Assembly: GCA_009602735.1 (NCBI GenBank)
Contig: WELA01010100.1
Coordinates: 152,740-216,739, forward strand
From: Mesotaenium endlicherianum
Taxonomy: Eukaryota; Streptophyta; Zygnematophyceae; Zygnematales; Mesotaeniaceae
Direction: 5' to 3'
DNA: 64,000 nt
Positions 1 to 12,652 of this stretch are shown here, piece after piece. The position numbers and the translations under genes are program-made. Under the pieces are notes generated by a model. That model was given only the letters and a program-made list of their open reading frames with translations, did not search any database and was not told where the DNA came from. Position 1 is the first letter of the stretch. Each line of letters begins with the position of its first letter.

Positions 1-206
1 CCATAATTTGTGATTGAATGGAGATATGAGAAGGGGATGATGCTGCAAGGCTCCTTAGAGTGCCAGTGAAGAACTCAACGTATAAGAACTTGTATCCTTG
101 ACTAAAATCTGTTCTCTACAGAATTTCTTGTCAGTGCTGACCCGTGCAATGCGTGTCAGAACTGTATAGCCTGACCTCATTTGCTTGAGCACTATCAGCT
201 ATCAGA

Positions 207-576
207 ATGGATGCAAGAGAGGCTAAAAGCGCCTATCGGCAGCAACGGTCAAAGAATCTTCGCTACAAGGGTCGAGGGCGAGGGAAAGTTACAGGGGCTT
301 CTGAAGAAGGCATTGGGGTCCCTGCTGAACCAGAAGCTTCCTCCTCTTCCTCCAGGTATAAGCATACAAATGGCAGTCTTCTACTAGCTGATCTTGACAA
401 CTGTGCTGTGTTGTTCAGAGTGCAGAAGCATAGGAGGTGGAAGTAGCCATCCTTGAGCTATTCAACTGCATCTAAACTTGTCACAGGCAGGGGCAGTGCG
501 GGGAGGAGAATCATAGTTCAGAAGAAATTCCACAGCCTTAGAGGGCCATTACAAAAGATTAAGACTAGCCACGCAC

Positions 577-636
<60 letters not shown>

Positions 637-2696
637 GCACGCACGCGCACGCGCACACACACACACACTCACACAAAGACACACATATTGTTGCTCTTTC
701 AGTGGTCACTTATCTGTTTTTTGGTCGAGCCGAATACATTAAATTTATGCAGAAGTTGTTGTCAGGTTCTCACAATTAAGCAGATCTGCAGGCCGTCTCT
801 ACCCAGTAATTGGGATCGGTATGAAGATTCCGATGAAGAGGACGGCCAGAATAACCTTACGGCTGAAGAGAAGGCTGCGTTAGCTATCGCCCCTCGGAGC
901 CAGGGCGCTGACTATGCTTCTCTTTTACACGATGGCTATGAAGGTCAGTCATATATACGAATTTGAACTCAGAAGACAGAATGAGCACAGGGAGTCAGTC
1001 TTTGCAAGCTCATCCGTGTACATTTTTGTCCCTAAAAAGAAGATGGCCCCTAATTTGGAAATGTTTTTATGCTGATATTACGTTTGTGCTGCTGACATGT
1101 ACGGAGCTCTTTGCTTTGTTGCTTCGGCTCATAAAGGTTGAAATGGAGCCCTGTTCTTCATTGACAAAGCTGATCTCGTGTTGTTTTGAGGCTGTCTGAG
1201 AGTGCAGGTGTATACGGTGGCCTTAATCGTTTCCATTCGCAAGCGTTAGGTGCGGAGAGTTGGGAGCTTCATGATCCTCTCCTTCAATCTGCTGCGGCCT
1301 TTCACTTGGTAAGAAGTATAACAACTGCCTGCGCCTGCAGCTCAGAGCTGACCTTCTCATGATTGTTTTTTCAATTACATCAACTTATATCCTGCTGGCC
1401 GTTAAAAATATTTCGTATTTATGTTTGGGCAAGCTGGCAATTGCACAGCACTTCTGTGCTGGTACTTGAGTCCCTTATATGTTCCATGGCTTTGGTAAAA
1501 CGTGGCAATGGTGGCCTTGTGTCTATCATGTACTCCAGGGAAGCATCCTGTCGTTGGATCTTGCTGCATTGAACGAGAGCCTGGCTGCGCTGCCTCTTCA
1601 GCACATGCTAGAACTTGGAAATGACTACTTGCCCATTGACCAGGTGCAGTGTTACATCACAGGGTCTATAAGCATAGTCTGTGGAAAGTAACTGACGTCA
1701 AGATAATATAGAGATGTCACATGTACAGGTCTCCAACTCAGCTATATTTTTCTCCCTTAGCTTAGTTGCCTGTGTCAGAGCTTGCACAGGATCTGTTAGC
1801 ACATCTTTGTTGATGCCCTGTGTGGTGCGCTTCGCCCTTGCTGGCCTTGCACTCACACGTCTCAACTTAGCAAGATTATGTCGTGGTTATATTGTTGTGT
1901 ATAGAACGATTGCATGTCATGGTTCAAAAATCTCGTGGATGTGACTTGCCGGATGCAGGACTATGTCTCCGACAATAGCTCAGAAAGTGACGACAACGAG
2001 GAGGATGAGGAGATGGAAGGTGAAGCTTCTGAGACAGCAGCAGCTAAAGGGGCAGAAGAAGCAATCCAGAAGCTGAGCACACATGGACCTGGCAAAAAGA
2101 ACCTGCCCTCTTCTGACGATGAAGTACTGGATAGCCTCCTTCTAGATACACATATATTGACCTCCCTACCCCCCAGTCGAGAGCAACACAAAGACAGTGT
2201 CAAAGTGGCAACAAGTCAGCAGAGTGATGGTGCACGGCAAGACTTATGGGGATCCAAAACTGTGGATATTCGAGTAGCCCCGATAAATCTTCCAGCAGAT
2301 GCATTGCATAAGCCTGGCAAGGGGCATCAAGAGCCGTCTGTGGGAGTTAGGGAGGCTTTTAGCACAACAGGCAAAGGCGTCAGCCAAGTTGGGCCAGAGC
2401 TTGGCTACTCTCAAGCAGGTGGTCATGTTCCTTCGCCATCGGGGCAGGTCCAGAACTTCAGTGTTGACCGTACAACTATTATTGCACATGTTCCAAATAC
2501 ATCGAATAGTCAGCACATAAGCAGTAGAATGCCAGCTCTTACTCCAAAGAATGAACCTCTGAGGCCCTTAGGTGAGGGAAAAGCACCCGGTTCATCCACC
2601 AGTGTAGGTTTTCAGGGTCCTTCTAGTGGAACTCACATTCCTAGCCAGGTGGTAGATGATGACTTTGATGCCTGGATGGATTCTTTGCCTGAATGA
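207..2696 (+). CDS. Uncharacterised acidic protein, five exons, 414 aa
   Basis: Model: exons 207-355, 792-943, 1208-1308, 1539-1643 and 1959-2696. Every junction is GT...AG, the phases agree, and the total of 1245 bases ends at TGA. Exon 1 is basic (RGRGRGK). Exon 2 carries NWDRYEDSDEEDG and a QGADYASLL motif. Exon 4 is a leucine-rich stretch (LDLAALNESLAALPLQHML). The last exon is mostly disordered, with an acidic Ser/Glu/Asp run and a C-terminal DDDFDAWMDSLPE. I see no signal peptide or membrane segment. From memory the NWxRY, GAD(F/Y) and leucine-rich blocks recall a small family of unnamed plant proteins, but I cannot assign a function. Intron 1 holds a long CA microsatellite. The exon structure is well supported; the start is the first ATG of an open exon and could be extended by an unseen 5' exon. 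Confidence 0.65.
571..682. repeat. (CA)n microsatellite in intron 1
   Basis: This is a near-continuous CA dinucleotide run with short CGCACG interruptions. It lies in the first intron of the 207-2696 gene, about 110 bases upstream of the exon 2 acceptor. Open frames through it are only Thr-His or Val-Cys repeats and are not genes. Confidence 0.95.
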
Positions 2697-3304
2697 CATG
2701 TTTTTAGCCCCAGACCCCTTGTGGTTCATGATTGTAGATGACTTGTAAATCTTGGTCCTAAGCCACCCTACCTTATTGCATAAACTACTGTCACATAAAC
2801 AGCCCAGTTACATTTCGATGCAATACTGCAATGATGAATACACTCAGTGCGCAGTTCATTTGCAACAACAAACATAATTGCTTCTCTCACGTAGTTATGC
2901 ATCAGATCTGCACCACAATGTCTTGCTGTACTGGTGTATATCAACAAGGTCAAAGAGAATCTCGGAGATATTGTGCGAGCCACCAAAACAAGAGCTTTTA
3001 TGCCACTAGTTATTATAGTTGATATTATGCACTTAGTGCAGGCAGTACTTTCAAGTGATGTACTGCTATGTTTTGAAAAGCTCTTCAATAGGGAAGAGCT
3101 GGCAAAATGGCTTAAGAACTAAATGTGGACAACTGTGTTGTTTTTCCTACGTCCCAATTGCAGTACGTGTTAAACTACCTGTGGACTTTGTGTAAACACC
3201 AGACATGATAGAAAGAATGCTGATCACCTAGATGCTCCATGAGAAAAAGCCAAGGCCACCCATGCTTGTATTATTGTCACCATAGAGCAACTCCATAGTG
3301 CAAC
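2697..3304. other. Convergent intergenic spacer
   Basis: This spacer lies between the stop of the 207-2696 gene (+) and the stop of the V-ATPase gene (-). It should hold both 3' UTRs. I see no conserved coding stretch, RNA gene or repeat; the short ORFs here look like chance frames. Confidence 0.5.
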
Positions 3305-4305
3305 TCAATCGGAACGAGACTGGCCGGCACGAGATGAAAGAATGATCCCAACAATGAGGCCGTACAAGGCAAGAGCCTCAGCGAAAATAAGAATCAGGAT
3401 CATGCCAACAAAGAGCTTGGGTTGCTGAGCGTTGGCCCTGCACCACAATAAGACCCCAACAAATAGTGTGAGCCACCAACATCAGAACCGCAAGGAGTGG
3501 CGTACTAACAAAATGCAGGACATGACAAAAACTAAAAAAGTGTAAACTCATTCTTAAAGCTGAAGTTTTCCAACAATGAGGATTGACAATTCATCACCTT
3601 TGCCATGATCACGTGTACCTAGAATAACTGAAATTTCATCCAACATACGCTCAACGATGAGTATCGTTGAATAAATGAGTCAAGTAGGAAAATAGAGCTA
3701 AGATGGCTTACCGTACACCGGCATCGCCAACAATGCCAATCGCCATTCCCGCAGCGAGGCCAGCAAGACCACAAGCAAGGCCAGAGGAAAGATGTGCATA
3801 GCCATCAAATATGTAGTAGGGCTTTGACTTCGGGTTGATGCCTGTGCTGATAATAACAGCTATGATGAGTCCGTATATACCCAGCACACCGGCCATGACT
3901 ACTGGCACAATGGACTTCATGACCAACTCAGGTCGCATGACTCCCATAGAAGCTACGCCAACACCGCTCTTAGCTGTGCCATAGGCAGCCCCCATACCTA
4001 CACAATACAACCGTCATAGATTGGTGCATTGAAAAACCAGTGAAACTTTATCAAAGATCAATATAATGCATCCTCAACAAGGAACACACCGATTGTCATT
4101 CTTACAAGCAGATATATTAAGCCTAATGTCAAAACAGATGGAGGCAACGGACCAAAGATCTGGCTGAAATACGGACAAAAGTACCACACCAAGTTAACGG
4201 CTGTGATGAATACTACATAAACTTACAGGCGAAGACCAGAGCCGATGCTGCCCCAAGGAATCCAAAAAGTGGTGCTGTCTCATCTCCATTGAAAGTAGAC
4301 GACAT
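3305..4305 (-). CDS. VHA-c: V-type H+-ATPase 16 kDa proteolipid, subunit c
   Basis: Subunit c forms the proton-translocating ring of the V0 sector in vacuolar and endomembranes. Exons on the minus strand are 4305-4227, 3997-3712 and 3437-3305, in phase, giving 165 aa, the normal plant length. The protein starts [18 protein letters not shown] and contains [38 protein letters not shown] and the C-terminal [14 protein letters not shown] with the essential proton-binding Glu at about residue 142. Four hydrophobic helices are evident, as expected of the family. The sequence is almost identical to land-plant VHA-c and shows no lesion. Its promoter region is shared with the divergent SMPD4-like gene, whose first recognised exon starts 655 bases away. 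Confidence 0.97.
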
Positions 4306-4960
4306 GATGACTGACTGAAAAACTCCAAGAGACTTAAAGCTGCACAAAACCAGTTCTTCAGCTCTTATTGCGTTTAGTGCAGTACGATTCTCACACGAAG
4401 GCCTGCTTTAACTCACGACAGGACAATGTGAAAGAGCAATTGGCTGCAATGAGCGTTACTGTTCCTTCCGAACTGTCTCCGTCTCCGTCACGACTCAAAG
4501 AGTGGGTGTTGCACAGTGTTGCACAATGCAGTTCCGCACAGTTCTGCGAGGGCCCGTCAATCCTGGGAGCCCAGGCGGACGGGACGTCGCGACATGAATT
4601 ATGTCACGTTATGACCCCTGATGACACCCATTATTTGTTGTGTTATCGCTCATCGTGCTCTGGTAATCGAAACACCCTTTTACACGCGCGCTCGAGCCTC
4701 ATGTAGCAAGACTGCATGAGACCTCATGAAAGCTGGTGCATATGTCATCAGTGGCCCTAGGCGTCCATGTGTGCACCCAAGGCTCATGCAAGGACCGCAT
4801 TGACAGAGCCACTTCATTGCATGTACATGATCATCTCTATTCAATCGTCAATCTCTTTCTCCAGTGCGTCAGTCGGACAAGTTGGACGTGGCTCAGACTA
4901 GTCATGAAGGTGTTAGTGGAAAAAGTTCGCTTTGTCGAGTAATTTGAGCCATTTCATGAA
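4306..4960. promoter_or_regulatory. Divergent promoter region between VHA-c and SMPD4-like gene
   Basis: This 655-base spacer separates two head-to-head genes, so both 5' ends should be driven from it. No TATA box or named element stands out clearly. The role is inferred only from gene orientation. An unseen 5' UTR exon of either gene could lie here. Confidence 0.4.
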
Positions 4961-7900
4961 ATGCAAGGGACTCCGCTTCAAATGGCAGCAAGTGTGGAGG
5001 ATCTCCGACTATACTTGCAGCGAACAACTTCTGTTGGCGCTGTTTGCCAGAAGATTGAGCAATTTCTGCACCGTAATTCAGGCCTGGAAAGAGAGTTCTT
5101 TAAGGTATCAAATATATGTCAAAGGGCCTTCATAATATATGTCAAAGGGCCTCTACTAAGTACAACGGATTTCTCTCTTTGCCTTGATCCTTCACATGAA
5201 GCTTGAGAATATACATCTGTTGGTGGTGCTCAGTGCATAAAGGTCATGCAAGGCTCACACACATCAGAGAATGTGCATTATTGTCAATTGTACCGGCAAG
5301 CTACGACTCTTGCAGATGCTCAGCTGATTTCAGAAGAGGAATGTACTGCAAAAGCAGTGCCACGCACACCAGTTCCATATATCACAAATAGAGTTCTGAT
5401 TGTCTGATTGTGTGTTGGTTCCGTCCAAGGTTTGCTTCCCACTGCTGCTGAGGAAAGTCTTTGGCTTTGAGGACTCGCTAATTTCAAGCACAGGCATCCT
5501 GACCTCAGTAGCCACTTCTGCTGGTGGCTGGCTTGCTTCAGTCTCAAGGTACATAGCACCTGCTTCTTGTTGACTACGACCTGCTTCCTTAAATCAGGTT
5601 TTTTCCGAAGTGTTGCTGGGCCTGCATAATCGTGCATGCTTATCGGTAACATTCGGAATACACATTTGCAATCTACCTGTTGGGAGTATGGTTAGTGCTG
5701 GTCGCTGACTGTTCCCTTTTAGACGCCATGTCTACTCAAGCAATGCATCGCTTGTTGTCTTGCTGCCCTCTTTCCTTTCGGTCTGGAAGGTAGGCAGGAC
5801 CAGGTCCACCTCTGCTGACCTCTTTACCCGGTTGAAAGATTCACACAAAATAGTCCTCTTTAGATTTCTATGGGTGCGTATGCAGGCCGGGCAGTGAAGC
5901 CGACGCCAAAGCCCTTGGCGCCTTACTTTCCCCCACTGGTAGATTGTTTCAGGTGTGCCCTTTCTGCCCTACCTTTTTTAAAGGGTTATTGCATCTTCAC
6001 TGCCTTCATAAGTTTTGAAATTTGAAGCTTATTCCAGCCATTATACTGTGTTGCTGCTCACGGCAGACATGAACTTGTGGTTCTGATCTGATGCATGTGT
6101 AGCTTATGCAGGCACTTTGTGTAGGGTGCAGGTGGCGTGCCTGCTGAGTACTGTAAAGCTAGGTGACATTAGTGATGTTTCAGGGCAGCAGTTCTTGCAT
6201 TTGGTTGGATCTGCCACGGTTGTGTGTAGGCTTGCCAAGAATAGCTCATTTGAGGGGCTGGAGGGGGGGAGAGAGAGCCTGAGCAAGAGCGGGAGAGAGA
6301 TTGAGAAAGTGGGAGGGAGGGGGGAAGGGAGGGGGAGAGGTAACGGTGAGTATAAGATGCCTTGTATTCGTGCGCGTGCGTGCTGCGCTTGTACATGTGC
6401 ATGTGCAGCTGCTGCTGGAAGTGGACCAGGAGAAAGTAGTGAGGTATGTGTTTCCAGCAGAGAGACTGCCGGGCTTTGTCAGGCGGCTGCTGCAGTCGGA
6501 GCAGGGAGCGTTGCTGCTGTGCCAGGCCTCGCCCGCTTATGAGACCCGGATCATCCAAGAGCCTTCGGGCGCCCTGCAGGTGGGTAAGGAGGTTATATAT
6601 GTGGAGGGGTGTGTGTGTGTGTGTCCAGTGCGACTTTACGCCTCCCCAGCTTGCTGCACCAAGGAGAAGAAGCTACACCCTGCATGCCAATGCTAGCACG
6701 CCTGGATTCCTCTGGCCCTGGCTCTGGCCTGGCTGCACTGCTTCTAGCGTGCTTTCAAGAAGGTTGTCTCATCCTGATACAAGCGTTGATATATTTGTGT
6801 GTGTGCTGTGTTGTGGGGGAGTGGTTGTGTGCAGGTGCGGCTGGACCTGTACGAGTACTTTATCTTCTGGTTTGCATACTACGCGGTGTGCAAGGATGTG
6901 ACCTCCAGAAGCGTGCGGCCGGCCTCCTTCTCTGGCACAGGCGCGGGCGGTGGTGCCCAGCAGCCCCGGTCACAGATTCGCGCTCAGTTCGAGAATTGGA
7001 AGTCGCACCTGCCTGGTGAGAGCATGCCTGGCCCCTCCTCAGATAATACAAGTCCTCCATTTTAATCCCTGCCAAAAATTTATCCTGCAAAGTCGGGCTC
7101 AACTGTGGAAGCAGAGGCAGGCTTTGGAGAGCTACTATTGTCATGCTGCATGCACCTCGCAGGCATTATCGGCTTGCGCTGACAAATCGGGGATAAAAAA
7201 GGGTATGAAAATACGCATCTCTGGCGTGTGCTGTTGTGACGTCATGCGCATATCACCATCATCACCAACATCAGGGCTGCACGGGCAGAGCGCAAGTGCG
7301 CGGGGGGGGAGCCTGTACCGCGACCTTCTGAGCCGTTACTTGGAGTTCTTCATGCCTGCCGCCGCCGCTCCCACACCAGCAACAGCCGCCGGTGGCAGCG
7401 GCTGGCCCCTCTCTGCTGCTGCTGCTGCTGCTGCCAGCGGCCAGGTGGCGGCTGCAAGTCACGGCGACGCGCTGCTGCAGGCGCTCATTGAGTTCTGGCT
7501 TGTTGACGACGACCCCTACCCGTTCTCCCTGCCACCCAACCGGGAGATGCAGCCACTTCTGCACGGGGTGCGTGTGCACGTTCTTACCTGTCTCTGCCCC
7601 CTGCTTTCTGGTTCCCATGGCACGGTTGCTCGTACCACAGTTCTGAGGTCTTCAGGTGCTGCTGCTTTCGTTGTTGCTTCGTCCCGCCTCTGGCCGGTGC
7701 CCTGGACATACATTTTCTTAAAGCTTAAAAAGAAGAGGGATGTCTGATTACATGTGTCTTTATGTGTGTGTTTGTGTCTGGAGGGGGCTATCACAATGCA
7801 TAAATAGTATAGATTGCGCTGCAGCCGATTCTTTATGCTCGCTCTGTACCTCCACCCTTGGTAAAGCATGCCACCATCGTCCACAGGTAAAAGCGCTGCC

Positions 7901-8894
7901 ATGAACCCACGACTGAAATCACGCCCGCTGCTCCACCAGGAAGCTGCTGAAGCCCGCCCTGGTCGCCACCTGTCTCGCAGGCGGCAGCTGCCGGCGTGGT
8001 GGCCATGCCAGGATTGGCGTATCTCTACATCCCGCCAACGGAGGAGCTCTCAATCTGCATCACAGCCGTTGTCAATCACGTCCTGCGCCTCAGCTATGGG
8101 ACCCTCCTGGACCCGCCCTCAGCGGCGTCGTACTCTTCCCCTTTAGCATACGGCACGACGACACCCGGCGCACGTGGGACAGCCTCGCTGACGCCCCAGC
8201 TGGCGGCTCTCCAGAGGCCGCTGTACCGGTTCCTAGCGCGTGCCTTTGCCAACTGGCCTCTGGATGCCAGCCTCGTCGCCAGGATCTCTCTGGTGGTTGA
8301 CATCTGGCTTTCCTACCTGGAGCCCTGGAAGGCGGCTGCCGCTGGCAACACTCGCCAGCAAGGTGGCGCCAGCGGCCGCCAGCAAGGTGCCAGCAGCTCG
8401 CTGATGCGCACGTGGAGCCTCAGTCTGAAACCCCTGGGGTCTCCCCCCCGCCAATTGGAGAGCCCCACCTCAGCCCCCGCTCCTGCTACTTCTGGGGCCG
8501 CTGCTCCTGCTGGTGCTGGTGCTGGTGCTGCTGCACCTGGCGGGTGCGTGTACGACGAGCGATGGCGCACGCACGTTTTGTGCAACTACCCGTTCTACGA
8601 CACACTCCTGGCCCACTTCTGCGAGTTTGAGATTCGGGCGGCGCAGCTAGACGCCGAGGCTGCTCTCAGGGAACTCCACAAGGTGGGTGGGTGGGTGGGT
8701 GGGTGGACGGGCACCCTTCTGCTCCTCCTGCTCCTGCTTGTGCACCTGCTCCTGGACTCGGGTGGCGCATGAAGCGCAAGGCATGTGTTCTGCATGTGCG
8801 GGTGCGTATGCACGTGTGTGTGCACGCAGGTGCGCACATACAGGATGGATAAACTTACAGCATCGTATGTCTGCAGCCATGTGCTATTTGAGTG

Positions 8895-8927
<33 letters not shown>

Positions 8928-10101
8928 CACGCGCGCGCACACACACGCACGCGCGCACACACCCACATGGACACACACAGACTTACACACACATACACGC
9001 ACACACATGCACTCTTTTGGGTGCACCACAAGGAAAGAAGCAAGCAGCACACAGTGCTGCTCCAGCACTTGGCTGGAGACTGCCTGCCTGCCTACCTGCC
9101 TGTGTGTGCATGTGTGTATTGTGGGCACGCGCACCAACAGGCTGCTTGCTTGGTCGGGGCTGTGTGCCCTATACTTTGGGGGGGTTCTGTGCTTGCATGC
9201 TTGTGTGCGTGTGTGCAAGATGAACTTGTCGCGTGGGGCTTGGGGCCTGGGTTCTGGGGCTTGGGAGCTTAAGATGCGCACTATTGTGCTGTAAAGACTC
9301 GCCCAGGCAGGCAGCATGGCGCCTGATTACTGGTGCAATGCAATGTGTACCAACAAAAACAGGAGCCGGGGCTGCGGGGGGCTACGTGCATGCGTCCGTG
9401 CATGCATGCATGGTGACAGGTGCTGGGAGTGCTGGAGGGATCGCCTGCGCTTGTGGAGGTGCTGCGTCGCGCGTGGCTGGCCTCCTCCTGCGAGCAGCAG
9501 CAGCAGCAGCACGGCCGCGCCTCCGAGTGGGCTCCCCTCATTCAGCACCAGCTCAAGGTGTGTGCGTGTGTGCGTGTGTGTGCGTGTGTGTATGTGTTTG
9601 TGTGACTTCTTACTCTCGCTAGTCTTCTTGTGGGCACCAGCGTATGTACGGGACAATAGGTCTAGGATTGGGCTTAGGGTCCTTTCCCCCCAGGCTAGAG
9701 AGAGCATAGAAATTATGTATGGCGTACTGGTGCCTGCCTGCCTGCCTTTCTGCATGCATTAGCAGCAGCCGCTGCTGCATGAGGTATTGAGGCGGGGGGA
9801 TTAATTGTGCGAGGGTGGCAGGACTGGGAGACGGACACAAGCGCTGCCCTGAATTCCCCTTCGAAGTTCGGCAGCAGCTTTGGGGCATACGCCCAGCAAC
9901 AGCAACAGCAGCAGCAGCAGCAGCAGCTGCGCCTGTTCTCCTCAGACGACTCCGGCATTCCTCGCATTGCCCAGGTCAGTCAGCCAATCTCCTCCCTGAC
10001 GCAAAAAGGAAGCCTAAAGCCGGCAGGCATGCACTGCTGCTGCTGGCATATTGTGGTGTGTGTGCATGATATTGTGCCTTTACACGCCTGTGTGTCTGGG
10101 C

Positions 10102-10134
<33 letters not shown>

Positions 10135-11867
10135 TGTTAGCACCAGCTCTGTTGCTGTGGAAGTAAAAAACTGGAACCCTTTGTCTGGCATTTTAGATGC
10201 ACCTTGTTGAATCTTTGTTCACAATGAGAAGGGTGATGTACGAGTCCAGTTGCACTATACGGTGTACATCACCAGAGGAGCACGCTTGGCAATTGGTCAG
10301 GCCCGTTAACCAACAAAGGCGCAACCACGTGAGCAGTTTAACATGACGCTTGAATGCTTAATTTTACTTGTAGTAATCATTGTAGGATCTGAATGAGTGG
10401 GAGGATTTGTACGTGGTAACGTTTCTCATTGTAAAAAGCTGTCAATCAGATCACGAGGGCTTGGATGTCGTCGCGCTTAACGATGCTCTCAATGCCCTGA
10501 AGTAGCACAGAGCTGGGGACATGTGTGAAGAGCACTGTGGGCTGTCCCTTCTCGTGCATCATGCCACTCGCTTACCCATCAGCCTGTGTCCTGGCTAGAA
10601 AGCCTGCTTTCTCAGAGTAGCATTGGCGAAGCTCTCACCTTGTGAGCAAGACAGGAACATTATTTCGGGCTCTGGTGTTCCGGTTTGTGTCTCTCTTTGT
10701 GTGCGCATGTGCGCGTGTGTATTGGGTGTTTGTGTGTGTGTTGTTACACAAGACTTCGCGCATATGTAGGGGTATTTGAGCGTGGGCTATTTCTCCGCCA
10801 TCTTATGCTACTGTGCAGTTAAAGTTCGTGTCAACTCTCACAATGGTCAAGTTCGAGCCGTAATGCGTGTGTTGTGTGTGTGCGCGCGTGTGTATATGGA
10901 TGTTGCTCTGCGCACGATGCATTTGTCGGTGAAGGTGCTCTTGGCGAGGTTGGAGGCATGCATGGAAGCCCAGCAGGGGGGTGCTGCATCTCCCCCTCCT
11001 CCTTCGCCGGCACCCTCACCACAGGCCACGCTGCTGCACAGCGCCAAGAGAAGGGCACATCACCTCTTTGGCCCTGCACCTCCCGGCAGCCACGGCCTTG
11101 CCACCTCATCACCCGCGGATCATGCGTCACCCAGCCTGCGGCGTCCCTCTGGGGCGACACCTTCTGCTGCAGGTGCTGCTGGTGCAGCTGCTGCTGCTGG
11201 GGGAAGCTCGCCGCCTGGTGGTGGCGACCGAGGCCTGGAGGCAAAGGCACTTGGCAAGCACACGTGGGCTAGCGTGAAGTACAAGGGCGACTACATGCGG
11301 CGGCCCATAGAGGCGCACGAGATTGGCCCGCTCGTGCGCTTCTTTGTCTGGCTGTCCGACGTCATCAACGAGGGCATTGACGCTGCCGTTGACGCGGATG
11401 ACACGACCGTGCGGGGTGCGAGAGGCACAGGTGCCACGGAGAGCAGCGGTCGACACGAGGAGCAAGAGAAAAGAGCAGCGCGCATGTCAGATTCGGGAGG
11501 GACAGGGCAGCCAGCGGTGGCAGTAGCAGCTGCTGGGTCAGAACCGGGAGGCAGGAGGAGGGCAGCAGGCCAGCAGCAGCCGCAGCATGTCCGCCCCTCC
11601 AGCCCCCACGGGCACGATATGCGAGTAACGCGGGACAGTGTTGTGCGGTGCTCTAAACAGGCAGGCAGAAGAGTCGCTCAGTGCGGCTCGAAGGTAGGCG
11701 CCACAGTGACGAGCAGCACCAGGGCGGGCCTGGCAGCTCTGGGACGGGAGGCCAAGAGGAGGGGCTGGCGGGTGAATCTGCGCTTCATGGCCGAGATTCA
11801 GTTCTTTGTGCTCTTGACCGCGTTCAGCTTCTTGTTCATACTGGTGCGATGTATCCTGTCGTCGTGA
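4961..11867 (+). CDS. Sphingomyelin phosphodiesterase 4-like protein (nSMase3 family)
   Basis: SMPD4 (mit_SMPDase family) is a neutral sphingomyelinase-like, ER/nuclear-envelope protein with a C-terminal membrane anchor. Recognised exons: 4961-5104, 6409-6579, 6835-7015, 7275-7567, 7981-8682, 9420-9557, 9822-9974 and a last exon from about 10934 to 11867. From 6409 to 9974 the phases join. Diagnostic blocks are VFPAERLPGFVRRLLQ, DLYEYFIFWFAYYA, RPLYRFLARAFANWPLDAS followed by WLSYLEPWK, YKGDYMRRPIEAHEIGPLV, and a final hydrophobic anchor (FFVLLTAFSFLFILV). Their order matches vertebrate SMPD4. Low-complexity inserts include alanine runs and a polyGln tract (about 9895-9930). The exon or exons between 5104 and 6409, and the start of the last exon, are unresolved. 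Introns are full of GT/CA tracts. Family assignment is firm; full structure is not. Confidence 0.82.
8897..9010. repeat. (CA)n/(CG)n microsatellite in SMPD4-like intron
   Basis: The tract is an alternating CA run with CGCG interruptions inside the intron between the exons ending 8682 and starting 9420. The apparent ORFs across it are repeat artefacts. Confidence 0.95.
9558..9602. repeat. (GT)n tract abutting a splice donor
   Basis: A GTGTGTGCGTGTGTG-type run begins exactly at the donor that ends the SMPD4-like exon at 9557, so the repeat supplies the donor GT and several alternative GTs. Confidence 0.8.
10100..10138. repeat. (GC)n(GT)n microsatellite
   Basis: A GCGCGC run is followed by GTGTGT in the long intron before the last SMPD4-like exon. 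The alternating purine-pyrimidine pattern could favour Z-DNA. Confidence 0.9.
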
Positions 11868-12652
11868 TTGCTGGTCACCCACTTGGACTTGAGGCGCTCT
11901 GACGAAGCTGCTAGAGGTGCGCAGCCCCTGCGACCTCAGTATATGCTGGCCCCATATTTGGCGGTCAAACCAATAATGTCAGGGGTGCACTTCTGCCTTA
12001 CAAAAGCAGACGGCATCCATAAAAAGAAATTGTGGTTTGCCAAAGTGGCGGCCAATAAAACAAGCATTCAACAGTTTGACCACTTTGTGCTCTTGCACTG
12101 CGCGGTGTCCAAATTTTTGTAATGGACTTCCCGGCTCTAGGTAACCTCGTTTAGGTTATGCCCTTCATCCTCAAACCTTGCAAGCTCTTTCAGAGACAAA
12201 TAGTAGCAGAACTACTATACAAAATTAAGAAGCATATGTACTCTCCCTGGTACAAGGTCTTCCCTGCAGTCCCCTCTACACCCATTGCCGGGGAGTCATG
12301 CCTGCTCTCCACCCCCATCATCATGTTTGACATTGTACATCTCTGGCAGCACTATCACCTCCAAAGGGACCCACTATGAATGTGCTTTGGACCGAATTGC
12401 ATGAGGAATTGCACATGCCGCATCCGCTTCAGACGTCGGTAGAAGGGATGCGACAATTAAAATGACCAACATTGCACTACTGATCCCTTGTGCTTAAGCT
12501 TGCTGTCATGCCTACAGAAGGAAGTGCTTAATAAGTTCAATGCGTTAATATCATTAACTCGACCTCTACGATGTATCGCTTGCCGTGCTAGCTATATGCA
12601 AACTTAATTGTCTACAGAGAAACTAGGGATACGTATGTAACAAATGAAGAAG
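11868..12652. other. Convergent spacer; possible SMPD4 polyadenylation signal
   Basis: This is the tail-to-tail spacer between SMPD4-like (+) and the receptor kinase (-). An AATAAA lies at 12054-12059, about 190 bases after the SMPD4 stop, where a polyadenylation signal would be expected. I see no other gene or repeat here. Confidence 0.4.

Noticed and set aside
518-709. Cys/Val and Thr/His-rich ORFs over the CA tract, and similar ones at 8595-9317 and 63100-64000
   Set aside because: They are simple translations of dinucleotide or minisatellite repeats.
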